Source: Microscillaceae bacterium
Lineage (GTDB): Bacteria; Bacteroidota; Bacteroidia; Cytophagales; Microscillaceae
Assembly (NCBI GenBank): GCA_003483885.1
Contig: DMXI01000699.1
Coordinates: 1-64,000, forward strand
Reading direction: 5' to 3'
Length of the DNA: 64,000 nt
Shown: positions 51,965 to 61,044 of the stretch, piece after piece
Layout of the letters: each line of letters starts with the position of its first letter
Numbering within the stretch: the first letter of the stretch is position 1
Made by a program: the position numbers and the translations under genes
Notes under the pieces: generated by a model
What the model was told of the DNA's origin: nothing
Seen by the model: only the letters and a program-made list of their open reading frames with translations
Databases searched by the model: none

Positions 51965-54900
51965 CTACTTCTTAGGCTCAAATAACACCACCTCCACACT
52001 TTGGTTTTCACGACGAGTGGTAGGTACTTGCTGGCCATTGGTCAAGTCAACTACTTTGGCAATCACATATTCCTTGAGTTCCGAAACTGATACTTTTCCA
52101 TCATTATTAATGTCGGCATTGTCTTGAGTATCCACTTGCAGCCCTTTAAGTACCGCATAAGTAAATACCCCGTTGTTCCATTCTTTTGATTCCAGGGCAA
52201 ATTCGTAGCCAGCCGCGGCGGATATAATAGTGGCTCCTGATTGATTAGAGACATCGTTGAACAAGGCTTTCATATAGTCAAAAGAGTTTTTGAGACCTGC
52301 TTTAGGCTTGATTAACTTAGTGCCTCCCTTGAAGGTAATGGTTAGGTTTTCTTGCTTGTCGGCTTGATTAGCCACTTCTATTTCCGACTTATCCAACTCG
52401 CCCGAATGGCAAGCATCAATCATAATCAGACGACGCCGAGCGGGCACTTTTTCCAGCATTTGCTCAATGGCCTCATAGGGCAATCCATTGTTGGCAGGAT
52501 TTTCAAAATCCACATCAGTAGTGGCCAAATAATAATTCAAATCGGCATCTAGCAGACCATGACAAGAGATATAGATAATCACTTGATCGTCTACCGCAGT
52601 TTGCGCTAAAAACTCCGCAGTTCTGAGAATATTGGTTTTAGAAGCTTCTTTATTTAGAATTTTCTTGATCACTATCTTTCCATAGTTCTTGGCATTTTTC
52701 AGTGCATCGGTCAGGTTATTGGCATCTTTGACAGCAAACTTCAGGTTACGTTCTACATTGGTATACTCTGATACTCCAATGGCCAATACATACAAATCAG
52801 GCTTTTTGGCAGAAGCCTTGCATTCAACTCTCAAAGATTCCTTGAGACTTTTGAGACCTTTGGCATTACTTACCACTACTGATACTTGGTTTACTCCCAG
52901 ACTCAATGGAATTTTTAAAGTTTTAGAAAACTGGTTACCAGTCAGTGCCTGGGTATATACGGGTACTCCATTGGCAAAAACCTGCAACCGCTGCAAGGCT
53001 ACTTGGGTATCCTGTGCTTTGAGGCTGATATTGATAGAACGTTGAGTAGTAGCCACGGGCAATGAGCGTTTGTTCAAAATAGTTACCTCAGGCAAGTGTA
53101 AGACTCCTGTAAGCTGGGCTTCGATGACTCCTGCCCTTTGGAGGCGTTTTTTCCAAGCTCGATGATACATACGCTGGGTGATTTTTGATCCTCCCAAAGC
53201 CTTAATCACCAAATCAGGGCGATTGAAACGCAGATCGAACTGGCCGAAAGGGCGTAACTTGCCCTGATACCTAAAAGCAATGTTGTAAATGTTATTTTTA
53301 GAGGTTTTATAATAATTCTCGGCATTGAGAATCAGGTAGTCTTTTTCCTGCAAACTAATGAGGGTATTGTTAAGCCTACATTTTTCAAAATCCCAGATTT
53401 TAACCACACTGTTGTTGTCCAGACTGTATATTTTTTTGCCTTTTGGCCCAAACCACACCTGTTTAAGGTCTGCATTGTGTCCTCTGAGTAAGCAAATTTG
53501 TTTTTTGGTTTTCCAATCCCACACTGCTACATCAAAATGAATATTTTGGGCTTGTCCATACCCCCCACTACCCGTTACCAAATATCGACCATCAGAACTA
53601 AACTGTGCATCATTCACCAGTTCATAATCCGTCACCAGTGAGTCTGTTACTTGCCCATTGGTGTAGTTTACTTTCAGCAAATGTACAAAAAAGCCGCCTT
53701 TGTCAGGTTTGTTAACTTGTTTGACTACTAGTACACTGTTTTCTGTTGATCTAAAACCCAGCAAATAATCTGATTGGTTAACAATAGGATAATTCATCAC
53801 GGTCTTGTTAGTAGCAAGTTCAATACTTTGCACCACCCTCGACCAACCTTTTGGTGAGCTTAGGTAAAGCCTCAGCAAGGCGTATTTTCCACCAGGGGTT
53901 ATTTTTACCTGCTCTAATTGCCCAGCCAATTTTACTTGTTTGATCAACTTAGGAGTTGTACCACCAGATATGTTCCAACACTTAAGATATTGCGCATACT
54001 TACCACCTACCTGCTGATAGGTTTGGTAGGCCAGTACCTGATTGTTGTCGCTGATGTAGACCTTGGTGGGGTAATCGCTTCCTGGCATCTTGAGCTTGAA
54101 TTGTTCCTTGAGTTCGGGCAAAGCATACCCTATAATTTCTCGGGTAGCCGCCTCATAAACCGCTACGATCTCATCATTGGCATACACTTCTTTGCTTGCT
54201 TGGATCGGAATAAAAGCCTCTATTTCCCCTTTACGAAGGTTCCATACTTGTACTCCGTTGATGCGTCCGTATTGCATCGTTACCAGCTGTTTTTCATTTT
54301 TACTTACCGAAAAACGCGCTACTTCAGAATAAGTCCCCCCAAATACGCTTTGTTCCTGGCCATTTTTTATATCAATCAACCGTACCCCAATAGTTGATTG
54401 TATACCCACCAAAGTGGCTTTGCCCCCTACTGCAATCACTTGGGCATTGGCCAAAATCGAGCGATTATCAGGGCTTATCACAAAATCATTCAGTGCCCCT
54501 TGTTGTACAAGCTTCGTTTGTTTGGGATCAACTTGAAAGCCCACATTGTAATAATTGGGCAACGTGATACTCTTCAATAATTTGCCATTGGCTACTGCAT
54601 ACACTAAAAAGCGATAAGGGTCAGTGCCTACTACCAAATATTTACCATCAGAGGTATACAGCATTTTTTTAACCATTTGCTTATCTGGCAATTGAATGGT
54701 GTACAGATTTTTCTGTAGGTTGGGCAGTTGCCATACATTGATTTGCCCCGAGCCATGGTTATGTGCAGCAAAGTGGGTTTTAGATACCGCAGAAAGCGTC
54801 CAAAAAGCCGGTTTGTCATTGGCTTTCAACGTACCTCTGTCTTCGCCTGTCTCCAAATCAAGCCATTTGTAGTTGTTAAAAAGCCAACGATTGTTGGGGT

Positions 54901-55423
54901 GCAATGATGCGCCGCTTTCAGCCAAATTGATTTTTTTATATTCCTTTACAAACTGCCCAGTAGCCGTATTGTACAGGGCAAGGTTGCCACTAAACCCCGA
55001 AGTAGTGGTTACCCCTTGCACCAGCAATTGCTTACTATCAGCAGTAAAGAGGGCAGTTCCATCCCGGGTTTTAATTTTTTTGACAATCGTACCTTCAGGA
55101 TGTTTCCAGAGAATGGTTTGGTGACGATCTACGCTGGCAATGTATTGTCCATCAGGACTATAACAAACTTTTTTAATTGTTTGCTTGTGTCCATAGAGCG
55201 TCCGAAACTCTTGCTGTAAGGCCATATCCCAAATTTTGAGGCTCAGGTCTTGACCAGCGGTAACAATGTATTGCCCACTGGGATGATAATCTAAAGAATT
55301 CACTGATTTTTTATGTCCCTTAGTAATTACAAACTCCAATGATTCTTTTTTTACTGGATTTTGGGCATAACCCAGCATAGTGCTGACACTCATCATAAGT
55401 GCCAGCCATAGCGTTTTTTTCAT
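51965..55423 (-). CDS. Large exported WD40-caspase protein
   Basis: A 1152-aa secreted protein. A signal peptide (about 1-20, ending LGYAQ) precedes a large beta-propeller region with WD40-type blades at the start (about 30-130: GHKKSVNSLDYHPSGQYIVT) and near 600-690 (SSDGRYLVTGS, GHNADLKQVWFGPKG), possibly two propellers. An Ig-like segment at about 775-875 (QVSVVVSNAKGLKSL) leads to a C14 caspase domain (about 885-1150), with His955 in YISCHGLLD and Cys1005 in MIDACHSGEL. An EF-hand loop (DINNDGKVSVSE, 1104-1115) is present. It is convergent with the other WD40-caspase gene and preceded 60 bp upstream by the PD40-OmpA gene, which is in the same orientation and probably co-transcribed. Confidence 0.9.
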   Translation of the reverse strand: MKKTLWLALMMSVSTMLGYAQNPVKKESLEFVITKGHKKSVNSLDYHPSGQYIVTAGQDLSLKIWDMALQQEFRTLYGHKQTIKKVCYSPDGQYIASVDRHQTILWKHPEGTIVKKIKTRDGTALFTADSKQLLVQGVTTTSGFSGNLALYNTATGQFVKEYKKINLAESGASLHPNNRWLFNNYKWLDLETGEDRGTLKANDKPAFWTLSAVSKTHFAAHNHGSGQINVWQLPNLQKNLYTIQLPDKQMVKKMLYTSDGKYLVVGTDPYRFLVYAVANGKLLKSITLPNYYNVGFQVDPKQTKLVQQGALNDFVISPDNRSILANAQVIAVGGKATLVGIQSTIGVRLIDIKNGQEQSVFGGTYSEVARFSVSKNEKQLVTMQYGRINGVQVWNLRKGEIEAFIPIQASKEVYANDEIVAVYEAATREIIGYALPELKEQFKLKMPGSDYPTKVYISDNNQVLAYQTYQQVGGKYAQYLKCWNISGGTTPKLIKQVKLAGQLEQVKITPGGKYALLRLYLSSPKGWSRVVQSIELATNKTVMNYPIVNQSDYLLGFRSTENSVLVVKQVNKPDKGGFFVHLLKVNYTNGQVTDSLVTDYELVNDAQFSSDGRYLVTGSGGYGQAQNIHFDVAVWDWKTKKQICLLRGHNADLKQVWFGPKGKKIYSLDNNSVVKIWDFEKCRLNNTLISLQEKDYLILNAENYYKTSKNNIYNIAFRYQGKLRPFGQFDLRFNRPDLVIKALGGSKITQRMYHRAWKKRLQRAGVIEAQLTGVLHLPEVTILNKRSLPVATTQRSINISLKAQDTQVALQRLQVFANGVPVYTQALTGNQFSKTLKIPLSLGVNQVSVVVSNAKGLKSLKESLRVECKASAKKPDLYVLAIGVSEYTNVERNLKFAVKDANNLTDALKNAKNYGKIVIKKILNKEASKTNILRTAEFLAQTAVDDQVIIYISCHGLLDADLNYYLATTDVDFENPANNGLPYEAIEQMLEKVPARRRLIMIDACHSGELDKSEIEVANQADKQENLTITFKGGTKLIKPKAGLKNSFDYMKALFNDVSNQSGATIISAAAGYEFALESKEWNNGVFTYAVLKGLQVDTQDNADINNDGKVSVSELKEYVIAKVVDLTNGQQVPTTRRENQSVEVVLFEPKK

Positions 55424-55483
55424 AAAGTAGTGAATAATTAGCTTTTAGTAATTAGCTAATGGCCAACCACTAAAAAATGACTA

Positions 55484-57004
55484 TTAAAACTCCAGTACTT
55501 CAAACTCTACCCGACGGTTTAGCTTACGACCAGCCGCAGTTTCATTAGACGCAATGGGTTCTTTGGGTCCAAATCCTTTTACTTTGATACGGTTGCGGGC
55601 AATGTCGTGGTTGGCCAAATAGTTACGTACACTGCGGGCCCTATGCTCCGATAAAATGGCATTTCGCGCTGCGCTTCCTTGGCCATCGGTGTGACCATTG
55701 AGCTGGATCACCATTTTAGGATATTCTTTCATTGTTTGTACCAATCGCTCGAGTTCATCATAAGAGGTGGTGCGCAGTTTGGAGCTGGCCACATTGAAAA
55801 ACAGGTTGTTGAGACGAATTTTCACCCCTTTCCGAATGGGTGTAATCAATAAGTCTACTTTGATTTCTTTGTACTTCTTTAACTTTGTCAGATCAATGTT
55901 TTCGCCAATGGGGTAGTAGCCCTTTTTCTTGGCAAAATAGCCATAATTGTAACCTGCAGGCAAGGTTACCTCATAAGTTCCATCTTTTGGGTCCGAAGAA
56001 GACACCCCCACCTCCTGGTTATTGGCTAGGTTATCATAAGAAATTTCAGCACCCAACGGCTTTTTGGTTCTGGCATCCAGTACTCGTCCTGTGATCAGGG
56101 CTACCGGGATAGGTCTTAGTTTTTCGGGTAATTTTACCTTATAGATTTCGCGTTTTTGCTTGCGGCTGTTTCGGTGAAAATAAGCTTCTACGCCTGATGC
56201 AGGTAAATAAAATCCACTTTCGTTTTTATCAGTATTGATTGCTGGCCCCAGATTGATGGGTTCTGACCATTTTTGCCAGCTATCATCCATCCGGCGACTG
56301 ATGAACAAATCGCTTTCGCCAAAACCGGGGTGACCGTCAGAGGTAAAATATAAGGTTCGATTATCAGGGGCTAAAAAGGCCGCAATTTCGGTAAATTCGG
56401 TATTGATGGTTTTTCCCAAGTTTTTAGGTTCCGACCAGGACCCATCGGGTTGTTTGAAAGTAACAAAAATATCGCGTTTTTGAGAAACCAATACCGTTTT
56501 CAAGTCACTTCCAACAAATACGTTATCACTGCGAAGGCTTTCTTTTACCTTGAGTTGATAAAAGTCGGCAGGCTTAGACCAGCCACTGGGAGTTCTTTGC
56601 GATCTTTTTACCCCAATGTACCCTTTGGGCGATCCCCAAATAATCAAGGAATTGATATTGGGAGCATTGATCATACTACTGTAGCCTTCATTGACGGGAT
56701 GTCCCAGGTTTTTGGCCTCTGCCCATCCTCCACCAGGGGTTTTCTCGGCATACCAAATGTCCTGATCACGGCGATCGCGGCGGTATTCCAGGTTGCCTTT
56801 GTGACCTTCTCGGGTAAAGTAGAGTCTTTTGCCATCAGGAGAGATTACTGGGTAAGATTCATCGCTTTTGGAGTTAACCGTAATTCCCAATTTTTCGGCT
56901 TTGGGATATTGTATGTCTCGGAGGTAATTAATTTTTTCTTTCTGAGCAATGGTGTAATGGCTGATAAGCAAAAAGCTTAGGCAGGTAATGAGTTTTTGTA
57001 TCAT
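55484..57004 (-). CDS. PD40-propeller OmpA-family outer-membrane protein
   Basis: A secreted, peptidoglycan-binding protein of 506 aa. It has a signal peptide (1-20, ending YTIAQ), PD40 repeats (about 55-285: SYPVISPDGKRLYFTREG and AAFLAPDNRTLYFTSDG), a carboxypeptidase-regulatory-like domain (about 305-380: LITGRVLDARTKKPLGAEI) and a C-terminal OmpA domain (about 395-506: NVASSKLRTTSYDELERL, QLNGHTDGQGSAARN, LSEHRARSVRNYL, KLNRRVEFEV). The domain order recalls the T9SS protein PorE, which has the same modules with TPRs in front; no TPR is present here, so it is a relative only. It is upstream of the large caspase gene in the same direction. Confidence 0.88.
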   Translation of the reverse strand: MIQKLITCLSFLLISHYTIAQKEKINYLRDIQYPKAEKLGITVNSKSDESYPVISPDGKRLYFTREGHKGNLEYRRDRRDQDIWYAEKTPGGGWAEAKNLGHPVNEGYSSMINAPNINSLIIWGSPKGYIGVKRSQRTPSGWSKPADFYQLKVKESLRSDNVFVGSDLKTVLVSQKRDIFVTFKQPDGSWSEPKNLGKTINTEFTEIAAFLAPDNRTLYFTSDGHPGFGESDLFISRRMDDSWQKWSEPINLGPAINTDKNESGFYLPASGVEAYFHRNSRKQKREIYKVKLPEKLRPIPVALITGRVLDARTKKPLGAEISYDNLANNQEVGVSSSDPKDGTYEVTLPAGYNYGYFAKKKGYYPIGENIDLTKLKKYKEIKVDLLITPIRKGVKIRLNNLFFNVASSKLRTTSYDELERLVQTMKEYPKMVIQLNGHTDGQGSAARNAILSEHRARSVRNYLANHDIARNRIKVKGFGPKEPIASNETAAGRKLNRRVEFEVLEF

Positions 57005-57198
57005 AACAAATAATAGCTTTGTAAATCTGGCTCAAGGTAGAAGCTTGACAGGAGAATGTCAATAGAAAGTGTAAGGCACTACTCAAAGTGAAGATACTCG
57101 TCAACCATTGAAAACGATCAATAAAATCAATATTGGGTCAAAAAAACCAGGTGTTGTTAGCGTTAAAGTTTAGCCAATAGGCAAACATTACCCTGGTG

Positions 57199-57594
57199 TT
57201 ATTGATCATCATCACGCGTTTTTATTATTTCAAAGAACACATTTTTTCTTCTTGTTGTACCGTAATAATCTCTTGATTTAAATCCACCTTTCTTAATCCG
57301 TAACTTTCTCACAAAATTGGCTTCATAGTGTACCGAAATAAAGGCTGGTTTATAATTTTTATCTGCTTTATCAAACCTTAAAATCCTGGTTTTTCCTCGA
57401 TCTTGATACTCTCCCCGCCCATACCACACTTGAAAATCGTCGGTAAAAAAGAAGTGTTTGAAGGTGCCATTGCTATAAAAAATGTATGTATTGCTAAACA
57501 TTGCAGCGTTTTTTTGACTAACCACAAGACTATCTTGTGCTGCGGTAAAATGGGCACTGATGCAAATGAAGAGTAGGGTTAAGATATTTTTCAT
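57199..57594 (-). CDS. Small secreted protein, unknown function
   Basis: A 131-aa protein with a clear signal peptide (ending HFTAAQ). The mature part is basic and rich in aromatic residues (TYIFYSNGTFKHFFFTDDFQVWYGRGEY). I do not recognise a family. The open frame continues upstream to 57666, but the ATG at 57594 starts the signal peptide directly and is preferred. It lies about 195 bp upstream of the OmpA-family gene in the same orientation. No partner can be inferred from the sequence. Confidence 0.7.
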   Translation of the reverse strand: MKNILTLLFICISAHFTAAQDSLVVSQKNAAMFSNTYIFYSNGTFKHFFFTDDFQVWYGRGEYQDRGKTRILRFDKADKNYKPAFISVHYEANFVRKLRIKKGGFKSRDYYGTTRRKNVFFEIIKTRDDDQ

Positions 57595-57993
57595 AAATAA
57601 ATCATACACATTTTTATAAGTTGCTCTACCTCGATTTGTGTCTTTATAAATCGATAGTCTCCACAAACTTCACTTACTTGAGGTCTTGATCAACTTGTGA
57701 GATACAATCTGCTTCCAAGTCCCGATGCATCGGGGAGACGATGAAGTTATTTTTTAGGATTCAACCTTACAAAATAAGAAGAAAAACCTCTGCCTCATTT
57801 CTCTAAACACACTTAACAATGATACGATTCATTAAATGCACCCATTGGGTTACTTTGTTAAATGTCTGAAGCACTTTTTTCTCTCAAAACTATTTGGCTC
57901 ATCAAAATAATCTGTATTTTGAGTATGAAGTTATCTCGACTTCTATCATAAAAAGCAGTCATTGCTTATTTTTTAACAATCAAAAACTACTTT
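57595..57993. other. Intergenic region with mosaic repeat
   Basis: The divergent gap between the small secreted protein and the lipoprotein gene. Positions 57639-57790 hold the second copy of the mosaic repeat. The remaining 200 bp show no gene; no perfect promoter match was found. Confidence 0.6.
57639..57790. repeat. Dispersed mosaic palindromic repeat, copy 2
   Basis: Shares order and sequence with 299-440: a hairpin (gatttgtgtctttataaatc), then cttcacttacttgaggtcttgatc, a second hairpin (cccgatgcatcggg) and cgatgaagttattttttaggattcaa. Similarity is imperfect, so both copies are old. Confidence 0.55.
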
Positions 57994-58662
57994 ATGAATT
58001 ACTTCAAAACCTTATTACTCTGCGGCTTGGTCATCTTTTGTGCAAGCTGTGGTGGTGGTACCGATGCGTCCAATACTGATAACACAGATACCTCTTCTGC
58101 CAGCACCACTGGTGATACTACTGCTACTAGTAACACTACCGACAAAACCCCAGATGTTTCGAAGGAAACAAATAATGAAACAGAGACAAAGTCGGAGCAA
58201 ACACTCCAACTGCCTGAGGACTTTAAATCAGCCATGCCTGGATGGGAACTTGTTTCTCAAGAGCAATGGCTGAGTGGTGATTTTCAAAAAGCCATTGACC
58301 CAGACAACAAACTGGTATATGCCAATGAAATCTTCATTCGTGGTCAATTTAATAATGATGATTATGAAGACATTGCTTGCTTTGTGATCAATAAAGACAA
58401 AGAAACCCGTCTAATGGTCATTCCTGGCAAAGAAAGTGGTTTTGGCGCTCCCATTACAATTCCTGACATGAACGGTAACCTAAAAAACGAAGGTGCAGTA
58501 TTGGGTATGGGACTCGTTAAAATACCCGCAGGCAAGGTAAAAACGCTGGAGGGCGAAATAACCATTGAAACTGACGGTATTGGGTATGGTTTATACGGTA
58601 AATCTGGTGGACTGTATTATTCCAAAGGCGGCAAGTTTGTACAAGCCCAAACGGGTGATTAG
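57994..58662 (+). CDS. Lipoprotein of unknown function
   Basis: A 222-aa protein with a lipoprotein signal (FCASC, Cys19) followed by a Thr/Asn/Asp/Ser-rich linker (about 23-72) and a globular domain (about 75-222). Features include MPGWELVSQEQWLSGDF, IFIRGQFNNDDYEDIACFVINKDKE (which suggests an FG-GAP-like calcium-binding segment) and GIGYGLYGKSGGLYYSKGG. I do not recognise the family. It stands alone and is followed by a terminator, divergent from the small secreted protein. Confidence 0.75.
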   Translation: MNYFKTLLLCGLVIFCASCGGGTDASNTDNTDTSSASTTGDTTATSNTTDKTPDVSKETNNETETKSEQTLQLPEDFKSAMPGWELVSQEQWLSGDFQKAIDPDNKLVYANEIFIRGQFNNDDYEDIACFVINKDKETRLMVIPGKESGFGAPITIPDMNGNLKNEGAVLGMGLVKIPAGKVKTLEGEITIETDGIGYGLYGKSGGLYYSKGGKFVQAQTGD

Positions 58663-58986
58663 TAGCCATCGATTACCATAAAAGTAAAAAACCACAGGGT
58701 TGAACTCTGTGGTTTTCCAAACATATTTACACCTATTCAAATTAAGAAAACTTCCTTTTCTTCAAATTCTCTCTTGTGGAGGAGAGAAAAAGGCATTTGA
58801 AAATTCAAACACCCTTTTGAAGCAACTTGTGCCTTATAGATTCGCATAGTATGGCCCCTCCCCTATGCATTTTTTCATTTTTTTTATTAGATAAAAATCA
58901 GCATTTTCGTGCCCACACCGCAAATAGTTGCGAAAAGTATTTTGGTATAAATAAAACCCACTTTGGTAGAAAAAACCCACAACAAA
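58663..58986. other. Intergenic region
   Basis: Contains the terminator at 58688-58716 and about 270 bp in which no gene or perfect promoter is seen. A 60-codon open frame at 58827-59009 overlaps the kinase gene and is not called. Confidence 0.6.
58688..58716 (+). terminator. Rho-independent terminator after the lipoprotein gene
   Basis: Stem aaaaccacag / ctgtggtttt (10 bp) with a 9-nt loop. The T-rich arm provides the tract on the plus strand, and the A-rich arm allows the reverse direction. Confidence 0.7.
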
Positions 58987-60162
58987 ATGAGGAAAGGTTT
59001 AAATTATGATCGTCTAAACCAGACAAAAACTGCCCAAAAAAAAGTTATAGACGATATTTTAAATCTGCCTCCTATGGAAGAGAAAAAATTTTCGGATAAA
59101 ATCAATCAATACTTCTATCTGTTCTTTAGCGATCGTTTTAGAGTGACTCATCACGTGATCTTTTGGATTGCGTATGTGATCTTTCACCCTATTTTCTTGT
59201 TTTCGCTGGATAATTTCATTCGTAGCTTTTCGGAGTCTACCACTCCCAGTACCGAGCTTATTTGGCTGCTTTTGCATTTGTTTATAGATGTGGTCATGGT
59301 GTATACCAATTTGTATGTACTTATTCCAGCCTTTTTGCAAAAAGGTCGGGTAGTGCAATACTTACTATTCTCGGCGCTGTTTATCGGGATCAATGATACG
59401 ACCATTTACCTGGCATCCTGGCTGGACCTGACCCGAGAAAGTGATGTAAACTTTGTAACTCACTCAAATACTGCTTATTATATCATCAATATTTTATTTT
59501 TAGGTACCGCGGTATCGCTCAAGTTTTTTAAGATTTGGTTGCGAAACCAACGCGAAATCCGCCAATTGGAGCATTCTAATCTGGTAACGGAACTAGATTT
59601 TCTGAAAACCCAGATCAACCCTCATTTTTTGTTCAATACGTTGAATAACATTTATGTACTCACTCGAATAGATGCAGAACGGGCGTCTAAAAGTCTGCTG
59701 ATGCTTTCTGATTTGATGCGCTACCAGCTATACGATTGCTCTAAAGAACAGGTAGCCCTGAAAGACGAAATTACCTACATTAATAATTTGCTAGACCTCG
59801 AAAAAATCAGGAAAAGCAATGCCAAAATAGATTTTAAAGTCAATGGAAAAGTGAATGGACAAATGCTTTCTCCGTTTATTTTTGTACCTTTCGTAGAAAA
59901 TGCCGTGAAACATGGGCTCAATGTGGCTACGGATCCCTTCATCGATATTCAGATGAACATTCACAAAGACAATCAGGAACTCGATTTTGTGATTGTAAAT
60001 TCCAAAAAGCCACAACCAGCCAATCAACCCAAAGACCCAAACAGCGGCATAGGTTTGGTCAACGTGCGTCGCCGCCTGGAGTTACTGTATCCCGGCAAGC
60101 ATCAGTTGAACATCCAAAACGACAGTACAGAATTTAAAGTGGCTTTAAATCTAAAATTATGA
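58987..60162 (+). CDS. LytS/YehU-type sensor histidine kinase
   Basis: A membrane sensor kinase of the LytS family, 391 aa. An N-terminal soluble segment is followed by about four transmembrane helices (about 55-182), a short coiled linker (REIRQLEHSNLVTELDFL) and the kinase domain. The phosphoacceptor is His213 in LKTQINPHFLFNTLNNIY, and the ATP-site N-box is FVENAVKHGL (Asn305), followed by the glycine-rich GIGLVNVRRRLELLY. The ATG at 58987 is preferred to a TTG at 58963. It overlaps the response-regulator gene by 4 bp, so the two form a two-component system. Confidence 0.92.
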   Translation: MRKGLNYDRLNQTKTAQKKVIDDILNLPPMEEKKFSDKINQYFYLFFSDRFRVTHHVIFWIAYVIFHPIFLFSLDNFIRSFSESTTPSTELIWLLLHLFIDVVMVYTNLYVLIPAFLQKGRVVQYLLFSALFIGINDTTIYLASWLDLTRESDVNFVTHSNTAYYIINILFLGTAVSLKFFKIWLRNQREIRQLEHSNLVTELDFLKTQINPHFLFNTLNNIYVLTRIDAERASKSLLMLSDLMRYQLYDCSKEQVALKDEITYINNLLDLEKIRKSNAKIDFKVNGKVNGQMLSPFIFVPFVENAVKHGLNVATDPFIDIQMNIHKDNQELDFVIVNSKKPQPANQPKDPNSGIGLVNVRRRLELLYPGKHQLNIQNDSTEFKVALNLKL

Positions 60163-60932
60163 AGTGTATTATAGTAGACGACGAACCACTCGCCAGAGAG
60201 GGTATGAAACTCAACGTGCAAGAATTGCCTTCGCTAGAGTTGGTAGGGACTTTTGAAAATGCCATGCAGGCCAATGACTTTTTGTCTAAAAATGAAGTAG
60301 ATCTTATGTTTCTGGACATTCAAATGCCAGAAGTAACCGGGCTGGACTTTCTCAAAACCCTTAATTTGTCTAAACCTCCCTTTGTAATTTTGACCACTGC
60401 CTACCCCCAGTTCGCGCTGGAAGGGTATGCCCTAGATGTGATTGATTATTTGGTCAAGCCTATCTCGATGGAGCGTTTTATCAAGGCCGTCAACAAAGTA
60501 GATTATTATTATAAGCTACGAGAGCAAGCCGCAAACGAAACGCCAGAACCAGCTCCTAAAGCACCCGTGAACGACTCTCCAGTGGGGTCTGACAATGCCG
60601 ACGTAGAAGATTATATCTTTATTAGAGCCGATAGAAAGTACATGAAGGTGTTCTTTAGAGAAATCAATTATGTAGAAGGGCTCAAAGATTATGTGATTGT
60701 GTATACCGATACGCAAAAGATTGTGACGGCGATGAACATCAAGACCATTGAAGGGCAATTGCCTTCTAACATTTTTGTACGGGTGAGTAAGTCTTACATT
60801 ATCAATCTGCAACACATCAAGGCAGTAGATAATAACTTTGTGATGATCAAAGACAAAGAAATTCCGATTGGGAAGGCTTTCAAGGACAACTTCTTGAATA
60901 ACGTGGTGAATAAGCGATTACTAAAACGCTAA
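60159..60932 (+). CDS. LytTR-family response regulator
   Basis: The cognate regulator of the kinase gene it overlaps by 4 bp. The receiver domain (about 1-120) shows CIIVDDEPLAREGM for the acidic pocket, the phosphorylatable Asp53 in MFLDIQMPEVTG, and the conserved Thr and Lys in TTAYPQFALEGYALDVIDYLVKP. A Pro/Ala-rich linker (about 128-148) leads to a LytTR DNA-binding domain (about 150-255: YIFIRADRKYMKVFFREINYVEGLKDYV, FVRVSKSYIINL). Targets are unknown; the adjacent LRR gene is separated by a terminator. Confidence 0.93.
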   Translation: MKCIIVDDEPLAREGMKLNVQELPSLELVGTFENAMQANDFLSKNEVDLMFLDIQMPEVTGLDFLKTLNLSKPPFVILTTAYPQFALEGYALDVIDYLVKPISMERFIKAVNKVDYYYKLREQAANETPEPAPKAPVNDSPVGSDNADVEDYIFIRADRKYMKVFFREINYVEGLKDYVIVYTDTQKIVTAMNIKTIEGQLPSNIFVRVSKSYIINLQHIKAVDNNFVMIKDKEIPIGKAFKDNFLNNVVNKRLLKR

Positions 60933-60959
60933 AAACCCTACCTTACTAAAAGATATACA

Positions 60960-60990
60960 GCCTCAAACTTAATTGTTTGGGGCTTTTTTG
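60960..60990 (+). terminator. Rho-independent terminator after the two-component system
   Basis: Stem gcctcaaac (60960-60968) / gtttggggc (60975-60983) with one G-T wobble, loop ttaatt, followed by six T. Confidence 0.85.
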
Positions 60991-61044
60991 CGCTAAATAA
61001 ATAATGATTACCAGTAGAAAAGAAGCTATGAGGACAAACCATCA

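Noticed and set aside
55484..57004. T9SS component PorE
   Set aside because: Domain order is similar, but the N-terminal TPR region of PorE is absent and no T9SS gene is nearby.
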